A program made the translations under genes and the position numbers. Shown in pieces: positions 7,779-16,105 of a stretch of 64,000 bases of DNA. The stretch comes from an uncultured Acidovorax sp. (lineage in GTDB: Bacteria > Pseudomonadota > Gammaproteobacteria > Burkholderiales > Burkholderiaceae_C): positions 1 through 64,000 of the forward strand of contig CAJYKV010000004.1 of NCBI GenBank assembly GCA_913774955.1, given 5' to 3'. A model generated the notes under the pieces. The model was not told where the DNA came from and searched no databases. It saw only the letters and a program-made list of their open reading frames with translations. Each line of letters starts with the position of its first letter. Positions within the stretch are counted from its first letter, which is position 1.

Positions 7779-9038
7779 ATGGTAAAAAACCGGGGCTACT
7801 GGGAGGAACCACATTTGGATGCGAAAGTCCGGGAGCCACGTGCCGGCGAACCCAACGATTGCCATGCGCCGCGACGCGCAGGGTCGTGCGCGCGCATCCG
7901 ACCGGCGGCGCGCGCCGCCCTGATGGCCGCGGCGCTGCTCGCAGCGGTCGCGGCGCCCTGGCCGGCCGTGGCCACGCACGGTGCCTCGCCGCCTGCGTCG
8001 CCGCCGCCCGATGTGCGTGCCTCCGCGCCCGAGCAGGGCGCGTCGCGCGCCGCCGGCGCCACCTACCGCCTGCGCATTGTGGGCAACCTGGGAGCACTGT
8101 CGCAGTATTCCCGCCGCGAGGCACCTTTCTGGGCCCAGGAACTGCCGCGGCTGAGCGGCGGCCGGTTCACCGCCTCCATCGTCCCGTTCGACCGCGCGGG
8201 CGTGCCTGGGATTGAAATGCTGCGCCTCATCGAACTGGGGGTGGTGCCGATGGGCACGGTGCTGATGAGCTCGCTCACCGCGCAGTACCCGCAATACACC
8301 GCGCCGGATCTTCCGGGCCTCAACCCGACGCTGGCGGACCTGCGCGCCTCCGTGCAGTCGTTCCGCCCCTACCTCGAGGCGGCCCTGCGCGAGCACCACC
8401 ATTTCGAGATGCTGGCCGTCTACGTGTATCCGGCGCAGGTGCTCTTCTGCAAGAACGCGGTCTCGGGCCTGGCGGACCTGAGCGGCCGGCGCGTGCGCGT
8501 TTCCTCTGCGGCGCAGGCCGATTTCGTGGCGGGACTGGGCGGAATCCCGGTACACACGGGCTTCAGCCAGATCGTGCCCAGCCTGCAGGCCGGCGACAGC
8601 GAATGCGCCATCACCGGCACCATGTCCGGCAACACGCTGGGCGTGCACCGCATGACGCGCTACCTGCACATGCTGCCGATCACCTGGGGGCTGTCGTTCT
8701 TCGGCGCCAACGACGAAGCCTGGGCGGCCATGCCGGCCGAGCTGCGCGTGCTGCTGCGGCGCGAACTGCCGAAGCTGGAGGAGGCCATCTGGCGCGATGC
8801 CGAGGCCGAAACCGCCGAGGGCGTGGCCTGCAACACCGGCGCGGCCGCCTGCATGCACGGGGACAAAGGCGCGATGGTGTCGGTTCCGCCATCGGCCGCC
8901 GACGAAGCGCGCCGCCAGCGCCTGTTGCGCGAGGCCGTGCTGCCCAACTGGCTGCGCCGCTGTGGCGACGGGTGCGCGGACGTCTGGTCCCGCACCATCG
9001 GCCGGGCGCGCGGCATTCCCGTGCCGGGGAGCCCTTGA
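7779..9038 (+). CDS. TRAP-type periplasmic solute-binding protein (orphan)
   Basis: The mature part resembles a DctP/TRAP extracytoplasmic solute receptor: GVVPMGTVLMSSLTAQYPQYTAPDLPG, then SGRRVRVSSAAQADF and GFSQIVPSLQAGDSECAI. A hydrophobic segment ending in PWPAVA (around 7923-7975) looks like a signal peptide. The ATG at 7779 gives 419 residues; a TTG at 7815 or the ATG at 7923 are alternatives. No DctQ or DctM gene is near. Its stop codon overlaps the start of the membrane-bound GGDEF/EAL gene by one base. I therefore infer that it may supply ligand input to that sensor rather than feed a transporter. Confidence 0.72.
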   Translation: MVKNRGYWEEPHLDAKVREPRAGEPNDCHAPRRAGSCARIRPAARAALMAAALLAAVAAPWPAVATHGASPPASPPPDVRASAPEQGASRAAGATYRLRIVGNLGALSQYSRREAPFWAQELPRLSGGRFTASIVPFDRAGVPGIEMLRLIELGVVPMGTVLMSSLTAQYPQYTAPDLPGLNPTLADLRASVQSFRPYLEAALREHHHFEMLAVYVYPAQVLFCKNAVSGLADLSGRRVRVSSAAQADFVAGLGGIPVHTGFSQIVPSLQAGDSECAITGTMSGNTLGVHRMTRYLHMLPITWGLSFFGANDEAWAAMPAELRVLLRRELPKLEEAIWRDAEAETAEGVACNTGAAACMHGDKGAMVSVPPSAADEARRQRLLREAVLPNWLRRCGDGCADVWSRTIGRARGIPVPGSP

Positions 9039-11734
9039 TGCGGGCGGTGTCCTTTCGCCTGCGATGGGCCGTGGTGCTGGCAGTGGCGGCCCTGGTGCTG
9101 GGCCTGGTGGGGGCTGCTGCCGCCCTGATCGTGAATGCGCGGCACGCGGCCCTGGCCGAGAGCGAGGCGCAGGTGGCACGCTTCGCGGCCGGCTCCGAAG
9201 CGGCGCTCAACCGGGCGCTGCTGGGCCTCGACGTGCTGCTTGCCAGCACCGACGACATGATCGATCTCTGGCGCGAGCGCGACCCGCGCCCGGATCCGGA
9301 GTTCATCGGCAGGCTGCTGCGCCGCGCGGCGCGGCAGAACATCCTCGTGCGCTCGGTGGTTCTGCTGGATGCGCGGCGCGCGGTGGTGGCCGCATCGGAC
9401 GCGGTCGGCGCGCGCGTCACCTCGGAGCTGCCCGCGGGCTTTTTCGACGAAGCGATGGCGCAGAGCATGCCCACGCTGCTCCTCAGCGCGCCCACGGTCA
9501 GCTTCGCGAGTTCCGAGCGCGTGCTGTATGCGGCGCGGCCCATCCGTGCCGAGAACGGCGACCGCCTGCTGGCGGTGCTGCAGGTGCCCGTGAGCATGCT
9601 CGTCGGAGTGGTCATGCAGGGCGCGGACATTCCAGGGCTGGAAGTCTCGTTCGAGCGCGGCCGCGGCGACCTGATCATCGGCACCTCCAGCCGCGGCGAG
9701 GCGCGCACGCGCGCCCGCGTTCCAGCCCTGGGCGACGATGCGCCGGCCTTCAGCGCCTGGGGGCAGTCCGCGCGCCTGTCCGGGGTGGCCGCGCTGGTGG
9801 TGGCGCGGCCGCTGCTCTATCCCGGCCTCTGGATCGCAGCCAGCCTGCCGGAGTCCGCGGCCCTGGCGAACTGGCGCACGGAGCGCAACGCCATCGCGGC
9901 CGTGGCCGCGCTGCTGATCGCCACCGCGCTGGCCGCGGGCAGTTTCTCGATGGCCTACCTGCGCCGCATGAGCCGTGCGCGCAATGATCTGGCGCGCTCC
10001 AAGGCCACGCTCGAGCAGGCCCTCGGATCCATGGTCAGCGGCTTCGTGCTGCTGGACCCGGGGCACCGCGTGCTCCAGTGGAACGGCCGCTACGAAGAGA
10101 TCTTCCCCTGGCTGCGCGACATCATGGCCGTGGGGCTGCCGTTCCGCACCGTACTGGAGGCCACCTCCCGCCACCACCTGCCGGACGCCGACGAAGGCAT
10201 GCGCCGGGAATGGGTGGCGCAGCGGCTTCTGCTGCAGCGCGAGACGCGCGGCACGCACGAGCAGATGCTGCCCAACGGCCATTTCATCCAGATCACGGAG
10301 CGCGTCACGCCGGAGGGTGGGCTCATGATCACCTACCACGACGTCACGGAACTGCGCCGTGCCAGCGCGGAGATCGAGAACCTCGCCTTCTACGATCTGC
10401 TGACGGGCCTGCCGAACCGGCGCCTGCTGCTCGACCGCCTGCACCAGGCTCTGGCGACGGCCCAGCGCTCCCACCAGTTCGGTGCGTTGCTGTTCCTGGA
10501 CCTGGACCACTTCAAAACCCTCAACGACACCCAGGGCCACGAGATGGGCGACCTGCTGCTGCAGCAGGTCGCCCTGCGGCTGCGGATCTGTGTGCGTGCC
10601 GCCGACACCGTCGCCCGGCTCGGGGGCGACGAGTTCGTCGTGATGCTGTGCGATCTGTCGCAGGACCGCGAGGAGGCCGCTTCGATCGCGCGGCGCTTCG
10701 GCGAGAAGATCCTGCACGCCGTGTCGCAGCCCTACCAGCTGCAGCAGCAGACGCACCAGCACACCTGCAGCATCGGCGCCGCGGTGTTCGGCGACGTCAT
10801 GCAGAGCGCCGCCGACCTGCTCAAGCAGGCCGACATCGCGATGTACCAGGTGAAGGCGCGCCGGGGCAACGCCCTCTGCTTTTTCGATCCGCAGATGCAG
10901 GTCGTCATCAGCCAGCGCGCGCAGCTCGAATCCGACCTGCAGGCTGCCATCTCGGGCCAGCAGTTCCTGCTGTATTACCAGCCGCAGATATCGCGCGACG
11001 GCGGCGTCGTGGGAGCCGAGGGGCTGCTGCGCTGGCGGCATCCCGAGAAGGGGCTCATTTCCCCTGCGCAGTTCATCGGCGTCGCGGAAGAGAGCGAACT
11101 CATCGTGCCGATCGGCCAGTGGGTGCTGCGCAGCGCCTGCGCCCAGCTCGCCGCCTGGAGCCGCGATCCGCAACTGGAGAACGTGCACATCGCGGTCAAT
11201 GTCAGCGCGCGCCAGTTCCGGCACCCGGACTTCGTCGCGAGCGTGGTCGATGCGCTGAACCATGCGGGCGTCCGGCCGCACCTGCTCGAACTGGAGCTCA
11301 CCGAGTCGCTGGTGCTCGACAACGTTGACGACTCGGTCGCCAAGATGCACCTGCTGCGCACCAAGGGTGTCCGCTTCTCGGTGGACGATTTCGGCACCGG
11401 CTATTCGTCGCTCGCCTACCTCACGCGCCTGCCGCTGCACCAGCTGAAGATCGACCAGTCGTTCGTGCGCAACCTGGGCACGCGGCCGACCGACGACGTG
11501 ATCGTGCAGACCATCATCGGCATGGCGCGCAACCTCGATCTGGAAGTCATCGCCGAAGGGGTCGAGACCGAGGAGCAGCGCAGCTTCCTGGAGCGCCATG
11601 GCTGCGACCTCTACCAGGGCTACCTGTTCGCCCGGCCCATGCGGGCGGAGGATTTCCAGGTGCGCTACGGCGCCGCGTCGGAGGCGGCGCCGGAAGGGGT
11701 GGCGGAAGGGGCCACCGGACCTGCGGCCGCCTGA
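9038..11734 (+). CDS. Membrane sensor with PAS, GGDEF and EAL domains
   Basis: The 898-residue protein has a membrane segment at about 8-33, a periplasmic sensor region to about 280, a second membrane segment at about 283-306, and a PAS-like domain with GSMVSGFVLLDPGHRVLQWNGRYEEI-type sequence. A GGDEF domain (FYDLLTGLPNRRLL, ARLGGDEF) and an EAL domain follow. The EAL signature reads AEGLLRWRHP, so the metal-binding Glu is kept but Ala is Gly; ELTES and VDDFGTGYSSL are intact. The protein should make and/or degrade c-di-GMP in response to a periplasmic signal. Translation is coupled to the TRAP binding-protein gene (TGATG). Confidence 0.88.
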   Translation: MRAVSFRLRWAVVLAVAALVLGLVGAAAALIVNARHAALAESEAQVARFAAGSEAALNRALLGLDVLLASTDDMIDLWRERDPRPDPEFIGRLLRRAARQNILVRSVVLLDARRAVVAASDAVGARVTSELPAGFFDEAMAQSMPTLLLSAPTVSFASSERVLYAARPIRAENGDRLLAVLQVPVSMLVGVVMQGADIPGLEVSFERGRGDLIIGTSSRGEARTRARVPALGDDAPAFSAWGQSARLSGVAALVVARPLLYPGLWIAASLPESAALANWRTERNAIAAVAALLIATALAAGSFSMAYLRRMSRARNDLARSKATLEQALGSMVSGFVLLDPGHRVLQWNGRYEEIFPWLRDIMAVGLPFRTVLEATSRHHLPDADEGMRREWVAQRLLLQRETRGTHEQMLPNGHFIQITERVTPEGGLMITYHDVTELRRASAEIENLAFYDLLTGLPNRRLLLDRLHQALATAQRSHQFGALLFLDLDHFKTLNDTQGHEMGDLLLQQVALRLRICVRAADTVARLGGDEFVVMLCDLSQDREEAASIARRFGEKILHAVSQPYQLQQQTHQHTCSIGAAVFGDVMQSAADLLKQADIAMYQVKARRGNALCFFDPQMQVVISQRAQLESDLQAAISGQQFLLYYQPQISRDGGVVGAEGLLRWRHPEKGLISPAQFIGVAEESELIVPIGQWVLRSACAQLAAWSRDPQLENVHIAVNVSARQFRHPDFVASVVDALNHAGVRPHLLELELTESLVLDNVDDSVAKMHLLRTKGVRFSVDDFGTGYSSLAYLTRLPLHQLKIDQSFVRNLGTRPTDDVIVQTIIGMARNLDLEVIAEGVETEEQRSFLERHGCDLYQGYLFARPMRAEDFQVRYGAASEAAPEGVAEGATGPAAA

Positions 11735-11898
11735 TCCGGCAGGCGTGGCGGGAGCAGGGCCACGGCCGCGGAAACAGGGCGGGCCGCCGTCGAGAAGGGT
11801 ATCCAGGCTGTAACCGATCCTCCTGTGATCGGGACCGTCGCTACCCCTGGACGGGCTTTTGCGCCGCGTCTGCATGCGGCAGCCGTGGCTCCCTGCCC

Positions 11899-12801
11899 TC
11901 ACCCCCGCCGCGACGACACCACGATCCCCGCCACGATCAGCGCGAACGCCGCGCCGTGGTAGAGGTGCGGCGTGTCGCCCAGCACCAGGGCGGAGAGCAC
12001 GGCCGCGAAGAGCGGCGTGAGGTTGATGAAGAAGCTCGCCACGGCCGGGCCGGCGCGCTGCACGCCCACGCCCCAGCAGCGGTAGGCGAGCAGGGCGGGG
12101 CCGAGCGCGATGAAGGCGAGGGCCGCCACGAGCGGCCAGCCCCAGGTCGCGTGGGCGTGCCCGAGCGTCCATTCGCCCGCGGCGAACGCGCCGGACCAGG
12201 CCAGGCCGAACACCATCTGCGCCATGAGGAAGGCGGCCCAGTCGCCGCGCAGGCCCGCGGGCTCGGTGGTGCGCGACAGCAGCCAGCTGTAGAAGGCCCA
12301 CGAGATGGTGGCCAGCACCATGTAGAGATCGCCGGGTACGAGCCGCAGCGCCAGCAGCTGCGCCCATTCGCCGCGGCTGAGCACCACCAGCACGCCGGCG
12401 ATGGAGAGCAGCGCACCCGTCGCCTGCGCGCGCGTCACCCGGGCGCCGAAGCAGAGCGCGCCGATGGCCAGCATCCAGACCGGCAGGCCCGAGCCGACGA
12501 GCGTGACGTTGAGCGGCGTGGACGTCTGCAGCGCCATGTACTGCAGCGCGTTGTAGCAGCCGATGCCCAGCAGCCCGAGCATCGCGTAGCGGCGCCAGTG
12601 CGGCCACAGCGGGCTGCCGCGCTGCAGCACGCCGTGGGCCAGGGGAAGCAGCACGACGAAGGCCAGCGCCCAGCGGATGAAGTTGAGCGCGACCGGGGAG
12701 ATGAGCGGATGCACGAGGCGGCCGACGACCGCGTTGCCGGCCCAGAGCAGCGGCGCGGCCACGAGCAGGGCCACGGTGCCGGACGAGAGTCGTTGTGTCA
12801 T
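11899..12801 (-). CDS. DMT-superfamily (EamA) transporter
   Basis: The 300-residue protein consists of about ten hydrophobic helices in two related halves, as in the 10-TM drug/metabolite transporter family: a first half opening with LLVAAPLLWAGNAVVGRLV and a second half containing DLYMVLATISWAFYSWLLSR. EamA proteins usually export amino acids, metabolites or nucleotides from the cytoplasm; no substrate can be named. The gene stands alone, divergent from the quinone oxidoreductase gene. The 164 bp between it and the GGDEF/EAL gene shows no recognisable feature. Confidence 0.85.
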   Translation of the reverse strand: MTQRLSSGTVALLVAAPLLWAGNAVVGRLVHPLISPVALNFIRWALAFVVLLPLAHGVLQRGSPLWPHWRRYAMLGLLGIGCYNALQYMALQTSTPLNVTLVGSGLPVWMLAIGALCFGARVTRAQATGALLSIAGVLVVLSRGEWAQLLALRLVPGDLYMVLATISWAFYSWLLSRTTEPAGLRGDWAAFLMAQMVFGLAWSGAFAAGEWTLGHAHATWGWPLVAALAFIALGPALLAYRCWGVGVQRAGPAVASFFINLTPLFAAVLSALVLGDTPHLYHGAAFALIVAGIVVSSRRG

Positions 12802-12982
12802 GGCCTGGAAATGTACCGGCCTGCGGGCTTCGCCGATCCGTGGCAGGATGCACGCCGGCCCCCGCGTGGGGCCATTCCGCGGGCCGGATGCCCATCTGCA
12901 TCGCCTGGATCCGCTGTCCTGGTAGTTCCCTTTTCCTTCGCTTCCTTTTTTTTATCGTGTCTTCCACCGCAGGAGTCGCCGC

Positions 12983-13969
12983 ATGAGCCTTGCCGTCCAG
13001 ATCCGCCAGCACGGCGGTCCCGAAGAACTGCACCTGACCGACGTGACCGTGGGCGAGCCCGGCCCCGGCGAGATCCGCATCCGCCACCATGCGGTGGGCC
13101 TGAATTTCATCGACGTGTACCACCGCACGGGGCTGTATCCGCTGCCGATGCCGGCCACGATCGGCATGGAGGGGGCGGGCATCGTCGAAGCCGTGGGCGC
13201 GGGCGTGGCGCACCTCGCCGTGGGCGACCGCGCCGCCTATGCGAGCCAGCCGCCCGGCAGCTACGCCGAGGTGCGCGTGCTGCCCGCGAAGTGCGTGTGC
13301 CGGCTGCCCGACGCGATCGATTTCGAGACCGGCGCGGCGATGATGCTCAAGGGCCTGACGGCGCAGTACCTGCTGAAAAAGACGCTGCCGGCGGAGGGCC
13401 TGCAGCCGGGCGACCACGTGCTGTTCCATGCGGCCGCGGGCGGCGTGGGTCTGATCGCCTGCCAGTGGGCGAAGGCGCTGGGCCTGCAGCTCATCGGCAC
13501 GGCGGGCAGCGACGAGAAGTGCCAGCTGGCGCTCGCCAACGGCGCGGCGCATGCCATCAACTACCGCACGGAGGATTTCGCGGCGCGCGTGAAGGAGATC
13601 ACGGGCGGCAAGGGCGTGAAGGTGGTGTACGACTCGGTTGGCAAGGACACCTGGGAGAAATCGCTGGAGTGCCTGCGCCCCTTCGGGCTGATGGCCACCT
13701 TCGGCAACGCCTCGGGCCCGGCGCCGTCGTTCGCGCCGGGCATGCTGGGCGCCAAGGGTTCGCTCTACGTCACGCGCCAGACGCTGTTCACGCACATCGC
13801 CACGCGCGAATCCACCCAGGCCATGGCGGACGACCTGTTCGCGGTGGTGCAGAGCGGCGACGTGACGATCCACATCGACCAGCGCTATCCCTTGCGCGAC
13901 GTGCAGCAGGCGCACCGCGACCTGGAAGCGCGCAAGACCACGGGCTCCACCATCCTGACGCTGGAATGA
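12983..13969 (+). CDS. NADPH:quinone oxidoreductase, zinc-free MDR family
   Basis: The 328-residue protein matches quinone oxidoreductases of the medium-chain dehydrogenase family (E. coli QorA has 327 residues). The N-terminus IRQHGGPEELHL and the segment LNFIDVYHRTGLYP are typical, and the nucleotide-binding motif HAAAGGVGLIACQWAKALG lies at about 143-161. Catalytic zinc ligands are absent, as expected. It would reduce quinones with NADPH in the cytoplasm. The stop codon overlaps the start of the NUDIX gene in ATGA, so the two are translationally coupled. Confidence 0.87.
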   Translation: MSLAVQIRQHGGPEELHLTDVTVGEPGPGEIRIRHHAVGLNFIDVYHRTGLYPLPMPATIGMEGAGIVEAVGAGVAHLAVGDRAAYASQPPGSYAEVRVLPAKCVCRLPDAIDFETGAAMMLKGLTAQYLLKKTLPAEGLQPGDHVLFHAAAGGVGLIACQWAKALGLQLIGTAGSDEKCQLALANGAAHAINYRTEDFAARVKEITGGKGVKVVYDSVGKDTWEKSLECLRPFGLMATFGNASGPAPSFAPGMLGAKGSLYVTRQTLFTHIATRESTQAMADDLFAVVQSGDVTIHIDQRYPLRDVQQAHRDLEARKTTGSTILTLE

Positions 13970-14817
13970 GCGGGCACCGCGAGATGCCGGTGCCCGCATG
14001 GGTGGCGCCGGCCCGCGCGCTGGCGCACCGGCCGCCCGTGGTGCCGCGGGTGCCGTTCGCCGTGGCCGGGCAGGCCGTGGGCTCGGTGGCGCCGGGGGTG
14101 ATGGGCGGCATCGTGCTGGATCGGGGCGCTGACCGTGCCGAAGGGGGTGGCGCCACCACCGCTTCGCTCGTGAAGGAATCCCATGCCGGGGCAGAGCGTT
14201 GGCACCTGGCCTGCACCCCGGCAGATGCCACGCGGGCATTGGCGATGCTGGCGAATGCGCTGCGGCGCGCCGGCCGCTGCGGAGCGTGGCGCAACGAGCA
14301 GCTGGCGGTGTGCAACGCGGCGGGCGAGCGCATCGGCACCGTGGAGCGCGGCGCGGTGCGCGCGCTGGGCATCGCCACGCGGGCGGTGCACCTCGTGGCC
14401 TGCGCGCCGGACGGCCGGCAGTGGGTGCAGCAGCGCGCGTTCGACAAGCCCAGCCACCCAGGCCGGTGGGATACGCTCATGGGCGGCATGGTGAGCGCGC
14501 AGGACACCGTTGAATCCGCGCTGGCGCGCGAGACCTGGGAAGAGGCGGGCCTGCGCACCCAGGCGCTGCAGGATCTGGCCCACGGCGGCCACGTCGACTT
14601 CGCGCGCCCGAGCGACGAAGGAGAGGGCGTGGGCTACATGGTGGAACGCATCGACTGGTTCCGCGCCACCGTGCCCGAAGGCATGGTGCCCGCCAACCAG
14701 GACGGCGAGGTGGAGCGCTTCGAGCTGCTGGAGGCGGCCGAAGTGCAGGCGCGCCTCGCGCAGGGCGCGTTCACGCCCGAAGCGGCGCTGGTGCTGGCGG
14801 GCTTCTGCGGCTGGTGA
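13966..14817 (+). CDS. NUDIX hydrolase with N-terminal extension
   Basis: In this 283-residue protein an N-terminal domain (about 1-135) precedes a NUDIX fold. The NUDIX box is GMVSAQDTVESALARETWEE followed by AGL: it fits G-x5-E-x7-RE-x2-EE-x-G except that the first Glu is Asp. The two-domain arrangement is like the thiamine-pyrophosphokinase-associated NUDIX (DUF4743) proteins, which clear damaged thiamine diphosphate; that function is inferred from architecture only. The ATG at 13966 overlaps the preceding stop (ATGA), which supports this start. The partner oxidoreductase gives no clear hint of a shared pathway. Confidence 0.8.
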   Translation: MSGHREMPVPAWVAPARALAHRPPVVPRVPFAVAGQAVGSVAPGVMGGIVLDRGADRAEGGGATTASLVKESHAGAERWHLACTPADATRALAMLANALRRAGRCGAWRNEQLAVCNAAGERIGTVERGAVRALGIATRAVHLVACAPDGRQWVQQRAFDKPSHPGRWDTLMGGMVSAQDTVESALARETWEEAGLRTQALQDLAHGGHVDFARPSDEGEGVGYMVERIDWFRATVPEGMVPANQDGEVERFELLEAAEVQARLAQGAFTPEAALVLAGFCGW

Positions 14818-14944
14818 CCTTGCAGGTGGCGGTGCGGCGGGTCGACCGCGGGCGCAGCGGACGGAGCGCGGCCGGGACAGCGGAGCGTGCCCACGGGATC
14901 GATAATGCGGGGTTCTTCCGCACGCAGTCCCCTGCGCATCCGCC

Positions 14945-15976
14945 ATGGCCCGTTCCCGTTTTCTGCCCGACAACTTCACCCTCGCGCTGATCGCCGTGGT
15001 CGCGCTGGCCAGCGTGCTGCCGGCCTCCGGCCAGGTGGCGCGCGGCTTCGAGTACGCCACCACGGCGGCCGTGGCGCTGCTGTTCTTCCTGCACGGCGCC
15101 AAGCTGTCGCGGCAGGCCATCGTCGCGGGCCTGTCGCACTGGCGGCTGCACCTGCTGGTGATCGCCTCCACCTTCGTGCTGTTCCCGCTGATCGGCTGGG
15201 CGCTGCGGCCCGTGCTGGAGCCGCTGGTCACGCCGGAGCTCTACCAGGGCGTGATCTTCCTGTGCGTGCTGCCCGCCACGGTGCAGTCCGCCATCGCCTT
15301 CACCGCCCTGGCGCGCGGCAACATGCCGGCCGCCATCTGCTCGGCCTCGGGCTCCACGCTGCTGGGCATCGTGATCACGCCGATGCTGGTCGGCCTGCTG
15401 CTGCCGGGCGTGCCGGGGGCGCAGGCCGGCGCGGCCACCGCGGGCTCGGCCGGCCACGACACGCTCGCGAGCATCGGCCGCATCACGCTGCAGCTGTTCG
15501 TGCCTTTCCTGGCAGGCCACCTGCTGCGGCCCTGGATCGGCGGTTTCGTGCAGCGCCGCGCGGCGGTGCTCAAGTTCGTGGACCAGGGCTCCATCCTGCT
15601 CGTGGTGTACACCGCCTTCAGCGCGGCGGTGATCGAGGGGCTGTGGCACGACATCCCGCTGCACGCGCTGGCGGGGCTGGTGTTCGTGTGCGCCGTCATC
15701 CTCGCGATCGCGCTGGCCGCCACCACCTGGATCAGCCGGCGCATCGGGTTCTCGAAAGAGGACGAGATCACCGTGGTGTTCTGCGGCTCCAAGAAGAGCC
15801 TCGCCAGCGGCGTGCCGATGGCCAAGGTGCTGTTCGCCTCGCACGCCGTGGGTGCGCTGGTGTTGCCGTTGATGGTCTTCCACCAGATGCAGCTCATGGT
15901 GTGCGCCGTCATCGCGCAGCACTACGCCCGCAGGCCGGTGGCGGACCTGCCGCAGGAACCGGCCCCGCGCGCCTGA
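14945..15976 (+). CDS. Bile acid:sodium symporter-family protein
   Basis: The 343-residue protein is largely hydrophobic, with about nine to ten membrane segments. It opens with RFLPDNFTLALIAVVALASVLP and carries GVIFLCVLPATVQSAIAFTALARGN, the hallmark of the YfeH-like bacterial branch of the bile acid:Na+ symporter (SBF/BART) superfamily. The late segment FCGSKKSLASGVPMAKVLF is also typical. Bacterial substrates of this branch are mostly unknown. The start at 14945 is the first ATG before the conserved N-terminus. The gene stands alone, and a PIP-like element begins 4 bp after its stop. Confidence 0.85.
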   Translation: MARSRFLPDNFTLALIAVVALASVLPASGQVARGFEYATTAAVALLFFLHGAKLSRQAIVAGLSHWRLHLLVIASTFVLFPLIGWALRPVLEPLVTPELYQGVIFLCVLPATVQSAIAFTALARGNMPAAICSASGSTLLGIVITPMLVGLLLPGVPGAQAGAATAGSAGHDTLASIGRITLQLFVPFLAGHLLRPWIGGFVQRRAAVLKFVDQGSILLVVYTAFSAAVIEGLWHDIPLHALAGLVFVCAVILAIALAATTWISRRIGFSKEDEITVVFCGSKKSLASGVPMAKVLFASHAVGALVLPLMVFHQMQLMVCAVIAQHYARRPVADLPQEPAPRA

Positions 15977-15979
15977 CGC

Positions 15980-16042
15980 TTCGCACCCCCGGGCCGCGCC
16001 TTCGCTCGTGCGTGCGCTGCAGTGCCGTGGTGCCGTCACAGT
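15980..16042 (+). promoter_or_regulatory. PIP-box-like promoter of the effector-like gene at 16106
   Basis: TTCGC at 15980-15984 and TTCGC at 16001-16005 are separated by 16 bp, one more than the canonical 15. CACAGT at 16037-16042 fits the HrpX-class -10 consensus YANNNT and begins exactly 31 bp after the second half-site. PIP boxes are bound by HrpX/HrpB-type AraC activators of type III secretion regulons in Xanthomonas, Ralstonia and Acidovorax. The extra base makes this a weaker match than the sites at 19049 and 22545. Confidence 0.55.
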
Positions 16043-16105
16043 CCGGCGAAGACCCGGGTCCACGGACCGTGGATCCATTCGCCGGAGTCAGGGGAGGGAG
16101 GCGCC

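Noticed and set aside
8660-14239. A minus-strand open frame of about 1859 codons
   Set aside because: It lies antisense to several well-supported genes (GGDEF/EAL, oxidoreductase and others), its translation is low-complexity His/Arg/Gln-rich, and very long antisense frames are expected at this GC content.
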